This document shows, one piece after another, positions 1 to 7,498 of a stretch of DNA of 64,000 nt. This stretch comes from Cellulophaga fucicola (GTDB lineage Bacteria; Bacteroidota; Bacteroidia; Flavobacteriales; Flavobacteriaceae). Positions within the stretch are counted from its first letter, which is position 1, and every line of letters begins with the position of its first letter. A model generated the notes under the pieces. The model saw nothing but the letters and a program-made list of their open reading frames with translations, had not been told where the DNA came from and searched no databases. The DNA lies in assembly GCF_900119145.1 (NCBI RefSeq), contig NZ_FPIY01000002.1:62001-126000 (forward strand), read 5' to 3'. The position numbers and the translations under genes were made by a program.

Positions 1-137
1 AAATAATAGAAATGGGTAATACAAACATTAGTGAAGTATCTTATAAAGTAGGTTTTTCTTCTCCTTCTTACTTTACAAAGTGTTTTAAAAATTATTTTGA
101 TTTGCTACCCACAGATATCAAACAAACAGATTCGTAA
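1..137 (+). CDS. C-terminal fragment of an AraC-family (probably hybrid two-component) regulator
   Basis: The open frame enters from the left edge (first full codon at base 3) and ends with TAA at 135-137. The 44 visible residues contain the second half of an AraC-type helix-turn-helix: NISEVSYKVGFSSPSYFTKCFK followed by a short tail is the classic recognition helix and signature of the family. In Bacteroidota an AraC-type DNA-binding domain directly upstream of a susC/susD pair is usually the output domain of a hybrid two-component sensor that activates that pair. That larger architecture is inferred, because the sensor and kinase portions lie outside the window. A plain AraC regulator is the alternative. 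Confidence 0.8.
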   Translation, partial: IIEMGNTNISEVSYKVGFSSPSYFTKCFKNYFDLLPTDIKQTDS

Positions 138-496
138 TTTTAAACAGTTTTAACGTTGATTTAAGCCTACTTAAGATTACTTTTTCATAACTAATACACG
201 CCTAAACACAATACATAATTAAGCACCTTAATAAGGTAATTACAATCCTTTTTAATAGATTAATTCTAATACTTAAATACAGTGTAAGTTTACTATAAAG
301 AGCTTCATCAATCTTACAAATAAAACTAAAATAACAGGAAGTACATACGTTATTTTAATGCATTTTTCATTTAAAAATCGGCTTCAATTAGATAATAATT
401 AAGAGATTTTATACACCGTAACACTCAAGTTACAAAAATAACAATACTACAACTCCACTACAAACGCTCCTCTACTAAAAGGTATGTTGTATACAA

Positions 497-551
497 TGCT
501 ACAAATGTTGCAAATAGCTCGTATTACCACATATTGCTACAAATCTTGTAG
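497..551. repeat. Direct repeat and hairpin in the susC leader, possible regulator site
   Basis: The 14-mer TGCTACAAATGTTG (497-510) recurs as TGCTACAAATCTTG (535-548), 38 bases apart, and the second copy forms an inverted repeat CTACAA-ATC-TTGTAG (537-551). They lie in a 718-base stretch (138-855) between the AraC-type regulator and susC. That stretch otherwise holds only AT-rich sequence, one promoter-like box and a possible 32-codon ORF. Direct repeats are a plausible target for the AraC-type domain encoded upstream, but this is inference. Confidence 0.3.
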
Positions 552-593
552 TAAACGCTTTATATGTTTTAGCAACTAGTATGGTTCTGTATC

Positions 594-601
594 TATATTT
601 G
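594..601 (+). promoter_or_regulatory. Candidate -7 promoter box TATATTTG
   Basis: The octamer matches the Bacteroidota -7 consensus TAnnTTTG exactly. No TTG is found at the expected distance upstream, so activation by a regulator would be needed. Transcription would start near 606-609, either at the ATG of the small ORF at 607 or as a roughly 250-base leader for susC. Confidence 0.35.
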
Positions 602-606
602 AAATT

Positions 607-705
607 ATGAAGATTAACTATTCCAGATGGAGACGCCTCATAGAAATAGGCCTAATAGCAGCAATAATTGCACTCCTCGTTTTTATTATTACTTATATAA
701 TATAA
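607..705 (+). CDS. Possible 32-residue single-span membrane peptide
   Basis: An ATG-to-TAA frame encodes 32 residues: a basic N-terminus (MKINYSRWRR) followed by about 20 hydrophobic residues (IGLIAAIIALLVFIITYII). This looks like a tiny inner-membrane peptide with a positive-inside N-terminus. It sits between the regulator fragment and susC, directly after a good -7 box. The composition argues for a real peptide, but random AT-rich DNA also yields hydrophobic ORFs, and no homologue is recognised. A non-coding leader is the alternative. Confidence 0.3.
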   Translation: MKINYSRWRRLIEIGLIAAIIALLVFIITYII

Positions 706-855
706 ACAATAACTTATTTACAAAACGTAACAATTAGAATAACTATATAATTAATGAAGAAAGCCTATGACAAACAACTCAAAAACGAATTAAAACTAAA
801 AACTAAACAATTATAACTCACAAAAAACTAATTTACTAACTTAAACTTTTTTAAT

Positions 856-3800
856 ATGATAATAAGGTTAAAATACGTGATTGCTACACTGGTAATTATC
901 TTTACACAAGCAGCATTCTCGCAGACAAAAACTGTAAGCGGAGTTGTTACAGACCAAAGCGGTATTCCGCTAGGTGGCGTAACTGTTCTTGTATCTGGAA
1001 CCACTAATGGTACTAGTACAGATTTTGATGGTAACTATACTATTGAAAACACTAAGGCTACAGACAAACTAGAGTTTACATATATAAGTATGGTAGCTCA
1101 GACAATTCTTATTGGTAACAAAACAACAATAAACGTAACACTACAAGAAGATGCACAAGCTCTTGACGAAGTTGTTATCGTAGGTTACGGAGCTAAGAAA
1201 AAGAGCTTAGTAACTGGTGCTATCTCTAGCATAGATAGCGAAGATATTAAAAGCGCATCTGGCCAAAGGGTAGAGCAAGTTTTACAAGGTAGAACTTCTG
1301 GTGTAAGCGTTTCTTCTTCTTCTGGTGCACCAGGTTCTGGAGCAAAAATTAGAATTAGAGGTGCTGGTTCTAGTGGTAACTCAGATCCTTTATACATCGT
1401 AGATGGTATGAAAACTTCTTCTATAGTAGATATAGCTCCTGGAGATATTGCTAATTTAGAAATTTTAAAAGATGCCGCTTCTGCTGCAATATATGGTACA
1501 GAAGGTGCAAATGGTGTTGTAATTATTACAACTAAAAAAGGTAAAATTGGTGGTTTAAAAGTTGGTTTTAATACACAAATAGCAATACAATCTGTTAAAA
1601 CTAAAATGGATTTAATGAATGCTGATCAGTTTGTAGAGTATATGAACGAAGCAGGACAAGCTAATGTTGTTAATAATGGTTACGATACAGATTGGATAGA
1701 CGAAACATTTAACAATGCTTTTATGTTTAGAAATGATGTTAACCTTTCTGGAGCAACAGAAAAACTATCTTACTATATGTCTGCCTCTAACTTAAACCAA
1801 GATGGTATTGTTGGTAAAGGCAATTCTTCTTTTGAACGTTCTACATTTAGAGCTAATGTAAAAGTAGATGTAACCAAGTGGTTAGAAGCTGGTGTAAATG
1901 CTACCTATTCTATTACAGACAAAAACGGTATACAAGAAAATAGCGACACTAGAGGTGTTATACAAAACATGTTAATTATAGACCCATTAACTCCTGCTAC
2001 TTATGCTAATGGTGCTGTACCACAATCTGTAATAGATAGAGCTACAAATAACAATGTACCTTTATTAACAGATAACAATGGTAATGTATATGGATACCCT
2101 AGTTATTCTACTGGAGAGGTAATTAATCCTGTAGCATTTGCTAATAGTATTAACAAAACTATTACAGACACAAATCAGTTTTTAGGTTCTGCTTATTTAA
2201 AGTTTAATTTATTTGAAGGATTCAATTTTACGTCTAGATTTGGATATGAAAACGGAGAAACTGAAGTAAGAAACAATGTAAACCCTTATTACGTTTCTTC
2301 TGAAGCTGCTAATACAAAATACACAACATCACAAACTAAGTACCAAACTAAAAAGTGGTTGTGGGAAAACTTTGCAACATACACTAAGTCTATAAACGAT
2401 CATAACTTTACGTTGTTAGCTGGTTATTCTGCAGAACAAACAAGATTTGAAACTACACTTTCTAGAAATGGTTCTATAGACATAGATCAGTTTACTGGAT
2501 TTGATTTAGACTTACCTGGTTACACTGTAGAAGTTAAAGATATTATACCTGCTCCAGATAATATGGTTTCTATGTATGGTAGATTATCTTATGATTTTGC
2601 TGGTAAATATTTATTTGAAACATCTATAAGAAGAGATAGATCTGATAAATTCCCTGATGCTAACAAAGCTGGTACTTTCCCTGCTTTTTCTGCAGGTTGG
2701 TTATTATCTAAAGAAGATTTCTGGAAAGAAGATTCTAAAATAAACTATGCAAAATTAAGAGCTAGTTGGGGACAAAACGGAAGTAGAAGTAACCTTAATG
2801 GAAACTCAGATAAAACATATGTTATTAGAGCTATTAATGGTATTGATATAAATTACGAAGGATTAACAGGTGCACAGATTTCTGGCTACTCTAACCCTAA
2901 CTTAGTTTGGGAAACATCTGAACAGTTAGATTTTGGTGCAGATTTTAGAGCTTTTGAAAACAGATTAAACTTTTCTGTAGATTATTATAAGAAGACTACA
3001 AGAGATGCTATTGTTAATGATGGTAGTTTAATTACTCCAGGTTCTGCAGGTTTTCAATCTAACGAATTTAACGCTGGTACTATAGAAAACAAAGGTTGGG
3101 AATTTGAGCTAGGTTATGGAGATACAACTAGTAGTGGTTTTAGATACGATATTAACGCTAACTTATCAACCCTAAAAAATGAAGTAACAGAAATTTTATT
3201 TGTACCAGAAGGTGCATCTATAATTGGTGCTGGTGCACAACAGAATCCTGATGGTGTTACACGTTTTACACAAGGACAACCTTCTTGGTACTTTTACGGT
3301 TACGAAACTAATGGTATAGATACTGCAACTGGTGAAGTTATTAAAGTAGATACTAATGGAGATAACATTATAAACAATGCAGATAAAGTTAATGTAGGTT
3401 CTCCTCACCCAGATGTTTTATTTGGTGGTAACATTGCTTTAGGATACAAAGCTATAGATTTTAATGTACAGTTTCAAGGTACAATTGGTAACGATATTTT
3501 TGCTACGTACCACCAACCTTCTAGACCTATAACTAACAAACCAGTACATTTTTATAATGAAAGATGGACACAACCTGGTGATGTTGCTACTTTTCCAGGA
3601 GCAGCTAATGTTATAGATTCTTACGATACAGATTTAATGGTAGAAGATGGTTCTTATATGAGAATTAAGCAAATACAAGTTGGGTATACATTACCTAAGA
3701 AAATTGCAGAGAAACTACGTATTAACAATTTAAGAATGTATGTATCTCTAGACGACTACTTTACATTTACAGATTACAAAGGTTTAGATCCAGAAATTGG

Positions 3801-3888
3801 TAACTTTAGCTATAATTCTATTGGTGTAGATAGAGGTTTTTATCCTACAGCTGCTAAAACTGTATTTGGTATTTCATTAGACTTTTAA
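856..3888 (+). CDS. SusC/RagA-family TonB-linked outer-membrane transporter
   Basis: This 1010-residue protein imports a ligand captured by its SusD partner across the outer membrane, energised by TonB. The order is: signal peptide (about residues 1-22, ending AAFSQ), a carboxypeptidase-D regulatory-like domain (about 27-95, with the family hallmark TSTDFDGNY), a SusC segment (DEVVIVGYG), a plug domain (about 115-230, with RIRG, PLYIVDGM and ANGVVIITTKKG), then a long beta-barrel ending in ISLDF. The length is normal. It is followed after 18 bases by a susD gene, forming the standard pair. No carbohydrate-active enzyme is adjacent, so the substrate cannot be deduced. Regulation is probably by the AraC-type protein upstream. 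Confidence 0.93.
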   Translation: MIIRLKYVIATLVIIFTQAAFSQTKTVSGVVTDQSGIPLGGVTVLVSGTTNGTSTDFDGNYTIENTKATDKLEFTYISMVAQTILIGNKTTINVTLQEDAQALDEVVIVGYGAKKKSLVTGAISSIDSEDIKSASGQRVEQVLQGRTSGVSVSSSSGAPGSGAKIRIRGAGSSGNSDPLYIVDGMKTSSIVDIAPGDIANLEILKDAASAAIYGTEGANGVVIITTKKGKIGGLKVGFNTQIAIQSVKTKMDLMNADQFVEYMNEAGQANVVNNGYDTDWIDETFNNAFMFRNDVNLSGATEKLSYYMSASNLNQDGIVGKGNSSFERSTFRANVKVDVTKWLEAGVNATYSITDKNGIQENSDTRGVIQNMLIIDPLTPATYANGAVPQSVIDRATNNNVPLLTDNNGNVYGYPSYSTGEVINPVAFANSINKTITDTNQFLGSAYLKFNLFEGFNFTSRFGYENGETEVRNNVNPYYVSSEAANTKYTTSQTKYQTKKWLWENFATYTKSINDHNFTLLAGYSAEQTRFETTLSRNGSIDIDQFTGFDLDLPGYTVEVKDIIPAPDNMVSMYGRLSYDFAGKYLFETSIRRDRSDKFPDANKAGTFPAFSAGWLLSKEDFWKEDSKINYAKLRASWGQNGSRSNLNGNSDKTYVIRAINGIDINYEGLTGAQISGYSNPNLVWETSEQLDFGADFRAFENRLNFSVDYYKKTTRDAIVNDGSLITPGSAGFQSNEFNAGTIENKGWEFELGYGDTTSSGFRYDINANLSTLKNEVTEILFVPEGASIIGAGAQQNPDGVTRFTQGQPSWYFYGYETNGIDTATGEVIKVDTNGDNIINNADKVNVGSPHPDVLFGGNIALGYKAIDFNVQFQGTIGNDIFATYHQPSRPITNKPVHFYNERWTQPGDVATFPGAANVIDSYDTDLMVEDGSYMRIKQIQVGYTLPKKIAEKLRINNLRMYVSLDDYFTFTDYKGLDPEIGNFSYNSIGVDRGFYPTAAKTVFGISLDF

Positions 3889-3906
3889 TAAAACAGATAT
3901 ATTATT

Positions 3907-5451
3907 ATGAAAAAAATTATAGTAACAATGGTAACTATCCTATTAATAGGAGGAGTTACTTCATGTAGTGAAGATTTTACAACCAACCCTCGTGAGGATG
4001 GTGAAGACCTAGCAACATTTTTTCTTGAAGAAGAAAATGTAGATGCTGCTGTTGTAGGTATATATGACCTTATGCAACACAACTATTCTGTAGATTGGAA
4101 CAGTGTATTTTTGGTAAAACAATTACCTGGAGATGATATGAATGCTGCTGGTGGTAACAGTGATGATCAACCACAATTACAAGATATAGACGATTACGCT
4201 AATGTATCTACATCTAACCAATCTATAAGAAGCGTTTGGGATTTGTTTTACAGAACAATTTCTTTATCAAACTTAGTTATAGAAAACATTAAAGACAGTG
4301 AGTTAAGTAACAAAGAACAAGCTTTAGCTGAAGCTAAATTTTTAAGAGCTTGGTCTTATTTTGAGCTTACAACTATGTTTGGTGATATTCCTTTAAGATT
4401 AACAATACCTGCTTCTGCTACAGAATTTGGAATTGCTAAATCTTCTAGAGCAGATATTTACGCACAAATAAAGCTAGACTTAACAGATGCAATTGCTGGT
4501 TTAAAAGATAAATCTGCATTAGCAGATAACTTTAGAGCTTCTAAAGGTGCTGCACAAGCATTAATGGGAAAAGTATTAGTTTTTGAAGGTAAATATGGCG
4601 AAGCAATTCCTTTTTTCGAGGATGTAATTGCTAATCCTGCTCACGACTTAGCTATAAATCCAGAAGATGTGTGGAGTATTAACCACGAATTTGGACCAGA
4701 ATCTTTATTCGAAATTGGTTTTATCTCTACTACCGGAAGAGACTGGGGTAATTTTGCTTGGGGAGGTAGAAACGAGAATAACATACACATACAGTTAATG
4801 GGCCCACGTGGAGATGGTATTTTTGATGTTTCTACAATTGGTTTAATTAACGGTTGGGGTTTTAACTTACCAACTGCAAAATTAATGAACGCTTTTGATG
4901 CTGCTGGTGATACAGAAAGAAAAGTAGCTACTGTAATGACAGAAGCAGAATTAATAGCTGCTGGTGGTGCTGTAGACCAATCTCTTGCAACTGGTGGTGC
5001 TGTTTGGGATTACGAAGGTGGTATTAGAATTAAATACGCTACAAAAGAAGAAGATACAAGTTCTGACGGTGTTAAGGAATTAAACTATGGTACAAACTAT
5101 AAACTGTTCCGTTATGCAGAAGTTTTATTATTAGCTGCTGAGGCTTACAATAAAGATAATAAAGATGGACAAGCTAGAACTGAGTTAAATAAAGTTAGAA
5201 ACAGAGCTGGTTTAGCAGATGTAGATGCTTCTTTAGCTGGTGACGATTTATTTGAAGCTATTGTAAATGAAAAGTTTTTAGAATTAGCTCACGAAGGTCA
5301 ACGTTTTTGGGATTTAGTACGTTGGGGTAAAGCTGCAACAGAATTAGCAGGTACAGGTTATACTGCTAAAAACGACTTGTTCCCTATTCCTGAAACAGAA
5401 ATTGAAAAAAATTCAGAATTAACGCAAGCAGACCAGAATCCTGGTTATTAA
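3907..5451 (+). CDS. SusD/RagB-family surface glycan-binding lipoprotein
   Basis: This 514-residue partner of the preceding SusC is predicted to cap the transporter and bind ligand at the cell surface. A lipoprotein signal ends at Cys20 (GGVTSC) followed by SED. Residues such as EAKFLRAWSYFELTTMFGDIPL mark the TPR-like SusD core, and the C-terminal part carries the typical NEKFLELAHEGQRFWDLVRWG segment. The protein ends NPGY, as many SusD proteins do. It lies 18 bases after susC and is followed by two strong hairpins, so the operon probably contains only these two genes. Substrate unknown. Confidence 0.92.
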   Translation: MKKIIVTMVTILLIGGVTSCSEDFTTNPREDGEDLATFFLEEENVDAAVVGIYDLMQHNYSVDWNSVFLVKQLPGDDMNAAGGNSDDQPQLQDIDDYANVSTSNQSIRSVWDLFYRTISLSNLVIENIKDSELSNKEQALAEAKFLRAWSYFELTTMFGDIPLRLTIPASATEFGIAKSSRADIYAQIKLDLTDAIAGLKDKSALADNFRASKGAAQALMGKVLVFEGKYGEAIPFFEDVIANPAHDLAINPEDVWSINHEFGPESLFEIGFISTTGRDWGNFAWGGRNENNIHIQLMGPRGDGIFDVSTIGLINGWGFNLPTAKLMNAFDAAGDTERKVATVMTEAELIAAGGAVDQSLATGGAVWDYEGGIRIKYATKEEDTSSDGVKELNYGTNYKLFRYAEVLLLAAEAYNKDNKDGQARTELNKVRNRAGLADVDASLAGDDLFEAIVNEKFLELAHEGQRFWDLVRWGKAATELAGTGYTAKNDLFPIPETEIEKNSELTQADQNPGY

Positions 5452-5487
5452 TTCTTAGAATATAGTAGTTAGATTTTTAGTTGAATT

Positions 5488-5531
5488 GATACGGCAGTTT
5501 AAGATTTCTTAAACTGTCGTATCTTTTTTAT
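5488..5531 (+). terminator. Intrinsic terminator after the first susCD pair
   Basis: A 16-bp stem (5488-5503 with 5508-5523, one G-U pair) with a four-base loop ATTT is followed by TTTTTT. It starts 37 bases after the susD stop codon. Confidence 0.85.
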
Positions 5532-5551
5532 ACCAAGTTCTAATCATCATT

Positions 5552-5605
5552 ATATAAAAAGTCGCTTAAAAGAACAGTACTGTTCTTTTAAGCGACTTTT
5601 TATAT
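5552..5605. repeat. Perfect 54-bp palindrome, probable second bidirectional terminator
   Basis: Bases 5552-5578 are the exact reverse complement of 5579-5605, with no spacer. The arms begin ATATAAAAAGTCGC and meet at AACAGT/ACTGTT. With a short loop this gives a very stable hairpin flanked by A- and T-runs on both sides, so it could end transcription in either direction. It could also extrude as a cruciform. It lies 28 bases after the susCD terminator. Confidence 0.7.
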
Positions 5606-5759
5606 GTATACAGTAGTTAATAATTAAATATACAGCTGTTTTTAAAGCGGTTAAATTAGTTAAAAAAGCCATTAAAATTTAAGAAATGATCAACTTAATA
5701 CATTCATTTTTAGATAATTAATAATAAAATCTACTTTAACAATTTATTAACTTCGTTTA

Positions 5760-5777
5760 GTTCGGGAGTTTCCGAAC
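5760..5777. promoter_or_regulatory. Probable operator of the efflux operon
   Basis: An 18-base inverted repeat GTTCGG-GAGTTT-CCGAAC lies immediately upstream of the -7 box at 5784, where the -33 element would be expected. A dyad in this position is a natural repressor site, and the first gene of the operon encodes a MarR-superfamily regulator, so autorepression is the simplest reading. Inference from position and symmetry. Confidence 0.65.
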
Positions 5778-5783
5778 CAACTA

Positions 5784-5791
5784 TATCTTTG
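5784..5791 (+). promoter_or_regulatory. -7 promoter box TATCTTTG of the efflux operon
   Basis: It matches TAnnTTTG exactly and sits 60 bases before the GbsR start codon. The expected -33 TTG is replaced by the TTCGG arm of the operator. Predicted transcription start is near 5798. Confidence 0.65.
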
Positions 5792-5851
5792 CACCTTTCT
5801 TTTACGCAAGAAATTAGTTTACTTAAGAATATGAATTCTAAAAAATAGCAA

Positions 5852-6343
5852 ATGAAAAAAAACATTTGTATTAAAAAAAATGCCTTAGTAGAAAAACTAG
5901 GAATACATATAGAAGACAATAATGGTTATGCACCATTAGCATCTAGAATATTAGCCTACGTAATACTAACAGGTAAAATAGGTACCACTTTTGAAGATTT
6001 GGTTTCTGTATTGTGCGCTAGTAAAAGTACCATATCTACACATTTAAATTATTTATCAGATTTAAAGGAAATAGAATATTTTACAAAAACAGGAGATCGT
6101 AAAAAATATTATGTAATTACAAGCAACAAAATTAAGAATCATATTAATACAATGATTCACAAATGGGAAGTAGAAAAAGAATTACATCAAGAAATTAGAG
6201 ATTATAAAGATGATATAAACAAAATAGAGACAACAACAGAAGAGGAAAAATTTGATTTAACATTTCATAACAATTACATACAATTTTTAAACCAAGCAAT
6301 TACGTCTATATCTAAACTACACATAGACAACATTAACCTATAA
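5852..6343 (+). CDS. GbsR/MarR-family transcriptional regulator
   Basis: This 163-residue winged-helix regulator has a helix-turn-helix around residues 45-75 (FEDLVSVLCASKSTISTHLNYL) and a wing with GDRKKYYVI, the pattern of GbsR-type members of the MarR superfamily. The C-terminal helical part (about 95-160) probably dimerises. It is the first gene of an RND efflux operon and ends 11 bases before the membrane fusion gene. It is preceded by its own candidate operator and promoter, so it probably represses the whole operon and responds to a toxic compound. The inducer cannot be told from the sequence. Confidence 0.85.
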   Translation: MKKNICIKKNALVEKLGIHIEDNNGYAPLASRILAYVILTGKIGTTFEDLVSVLCASKSTISTHLNYLSDLKEIEYFTKTGDRKKYYVITSNKIKNHINTMIHKWEVEKELHQEIRDYKDDINKIETTTEEEKFDLTFHNNYIQFLNQAITSISKLHIDNINL

Positions 6344-6354
6344 AGACAAACAAG

Positions 6355-7485
6355 ATGAAAAAGAGAACTATCAGTAAAATTTTAATACCAATGGCAGCAA
6401 TTCTTGTCATTGTTGGCTGTGGCGGTAAGCAAGAGCAACAAGCTCCGCAAGCACCACCGGCATCTTTACCAGTTGTACAATTACAACCAAAAACGGTAAC
6501 AGGGTTTACAGAGTACCCAACTACAATAGAAGGTGTTATTAATAGTAATGTTAGAGCTAAAGCTTCAGGATATATTCAGAAAGTATTAGTAGACGAAGGA
6601 CAAAAAGTACGTAAAGGTCAAATTTTATTTAGACTAGAAACGCAATCTTTAAGTCAGGATGCTGGTGCTGCAAAAGCACGTATTAATGTTGCACAAGTAG
6701 AGGTAGATAAACTAATACCTTTAGTAGAAAAAAACATTATTAGTGCTGTGCAATTAGAAACTGCTAAAGCTAATTTAGCACAAGCAAAAGCTAATTACAG
6801 TAGTGTTGCTGCTACTATTGGTTATGCTACAATTAAAAGCCCTGTAGATGGTTATGTTGGTGCTATTAATTTTAGAGAAGGTACTTTAATTAGTCCTAGC
6901 GACCCAACACCATTAACAACTGTTAGTGATATTAGTAAAGTATATGCTTTTTTTAGTTTAAACGAAACTCAGTATTTAGACTTTTTACAAAATGCTGAAG
7001 GAAAAAATGTAAAAGAAAAATTAGCAAATTATGCAGATGTTAATTTGATTCTAGCAAATGGTAGTATTTATTCTGAAAAAGGAAAAATACAAACAAGTAC
7101 AGGACAAGTAAATCCAAATACAGGTACTGTAAGCTTAAGAGCAATTTTTAACAACCCTAATCAACTTATTACAAACGGTAATAGTGGAAAAATACAAATT
7201 CCTACTGTTTATGAAAACGCTATAGTTATACCACAAGAAGCTACTTACGAGCAACAAGGTAATGTTATGCTTTTTAAATTAGGAGAAAATAATAAAGTGG
7301 TTAACACTATTGTAAAGGTAAAAGCAACTATAGGCAATTTATATGTTATAGAATCTGGTTTAGATGCTAAAGATAAAATTGTTACTACTGGTGTTGGCAA
7401 ATTAAGAGATGGCGTAGAAATAGCTCCAAAAGAAGTTTCTTTTGATGACGTTCTAAAGCCAATCGAAACATTATTTAAAAACTAG
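6355..7485 (+). CDS. RND efflux periplasmic adaptor (membrane fusion protein)
   Basis: This 376-residue lipoprotein (Cys22 in VIVGCGG) links the inner-membrane pump to the outer-membrane channel. It has the two halves of a lipoyl/barrel-sandwich domain around an alpha-helical hairpin: ASGYIQKVLVDEGQKVRKGQILFRLE (about 72-97) and YATIKSPVDGYVGAINFREGTLISP (about 157-182). A beta-barrel and membrane-proximal domain follow (IVIPQEATYEQQG). Length and layout are those of the AcrA/MexA family. It precedes the pump gene by 13 bases. A Pro/Gln/Ala-rich linker follows the lipid anchor. Confidence 0.93.
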   Translation: MKKRTISKILIPMAAILVIVGCGGKQEQQAPQAPPASLPVVQLQPKTVTGFTEYPTTIEGVINSNVRAKASGYIQKVLVDEGQKVRKGQILFRLETQSLSQDAGAAKARINVAQVEVDKLIPLVEKNIISAVQLETAKANLAQAKANYSSVAATIGYATIKSPVDGYVGAINFREGTLISPSDPTPLTTVSDISKVYAFFSLNETQYLDFLQNAEGKNVKEKLANYADVNLILANGSIYSEKGKIQTSTGQVNPNTGTVSLRAIFNNPNQLITNGNSGKIQIPTVYENAIVIPQEATYEQQGNVMLFKLGENNKVVNTIVKVKATIGNLYVIESGLDAKDKIVTTGVGKLRDGVEIAPKEVSFDDVLKPIETLFKN

Positions 7486-7498
7486 AAATTTAGAAACT

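Noticed and set aside
754-816. 20-codon ORF upstream of susC (MKKAYDKQLKNELKLKTKQL)
   Set aside because: Short, highly charged Lys-rich frame in A-rich DNA with no promoter or other support; probably untranslated leader.
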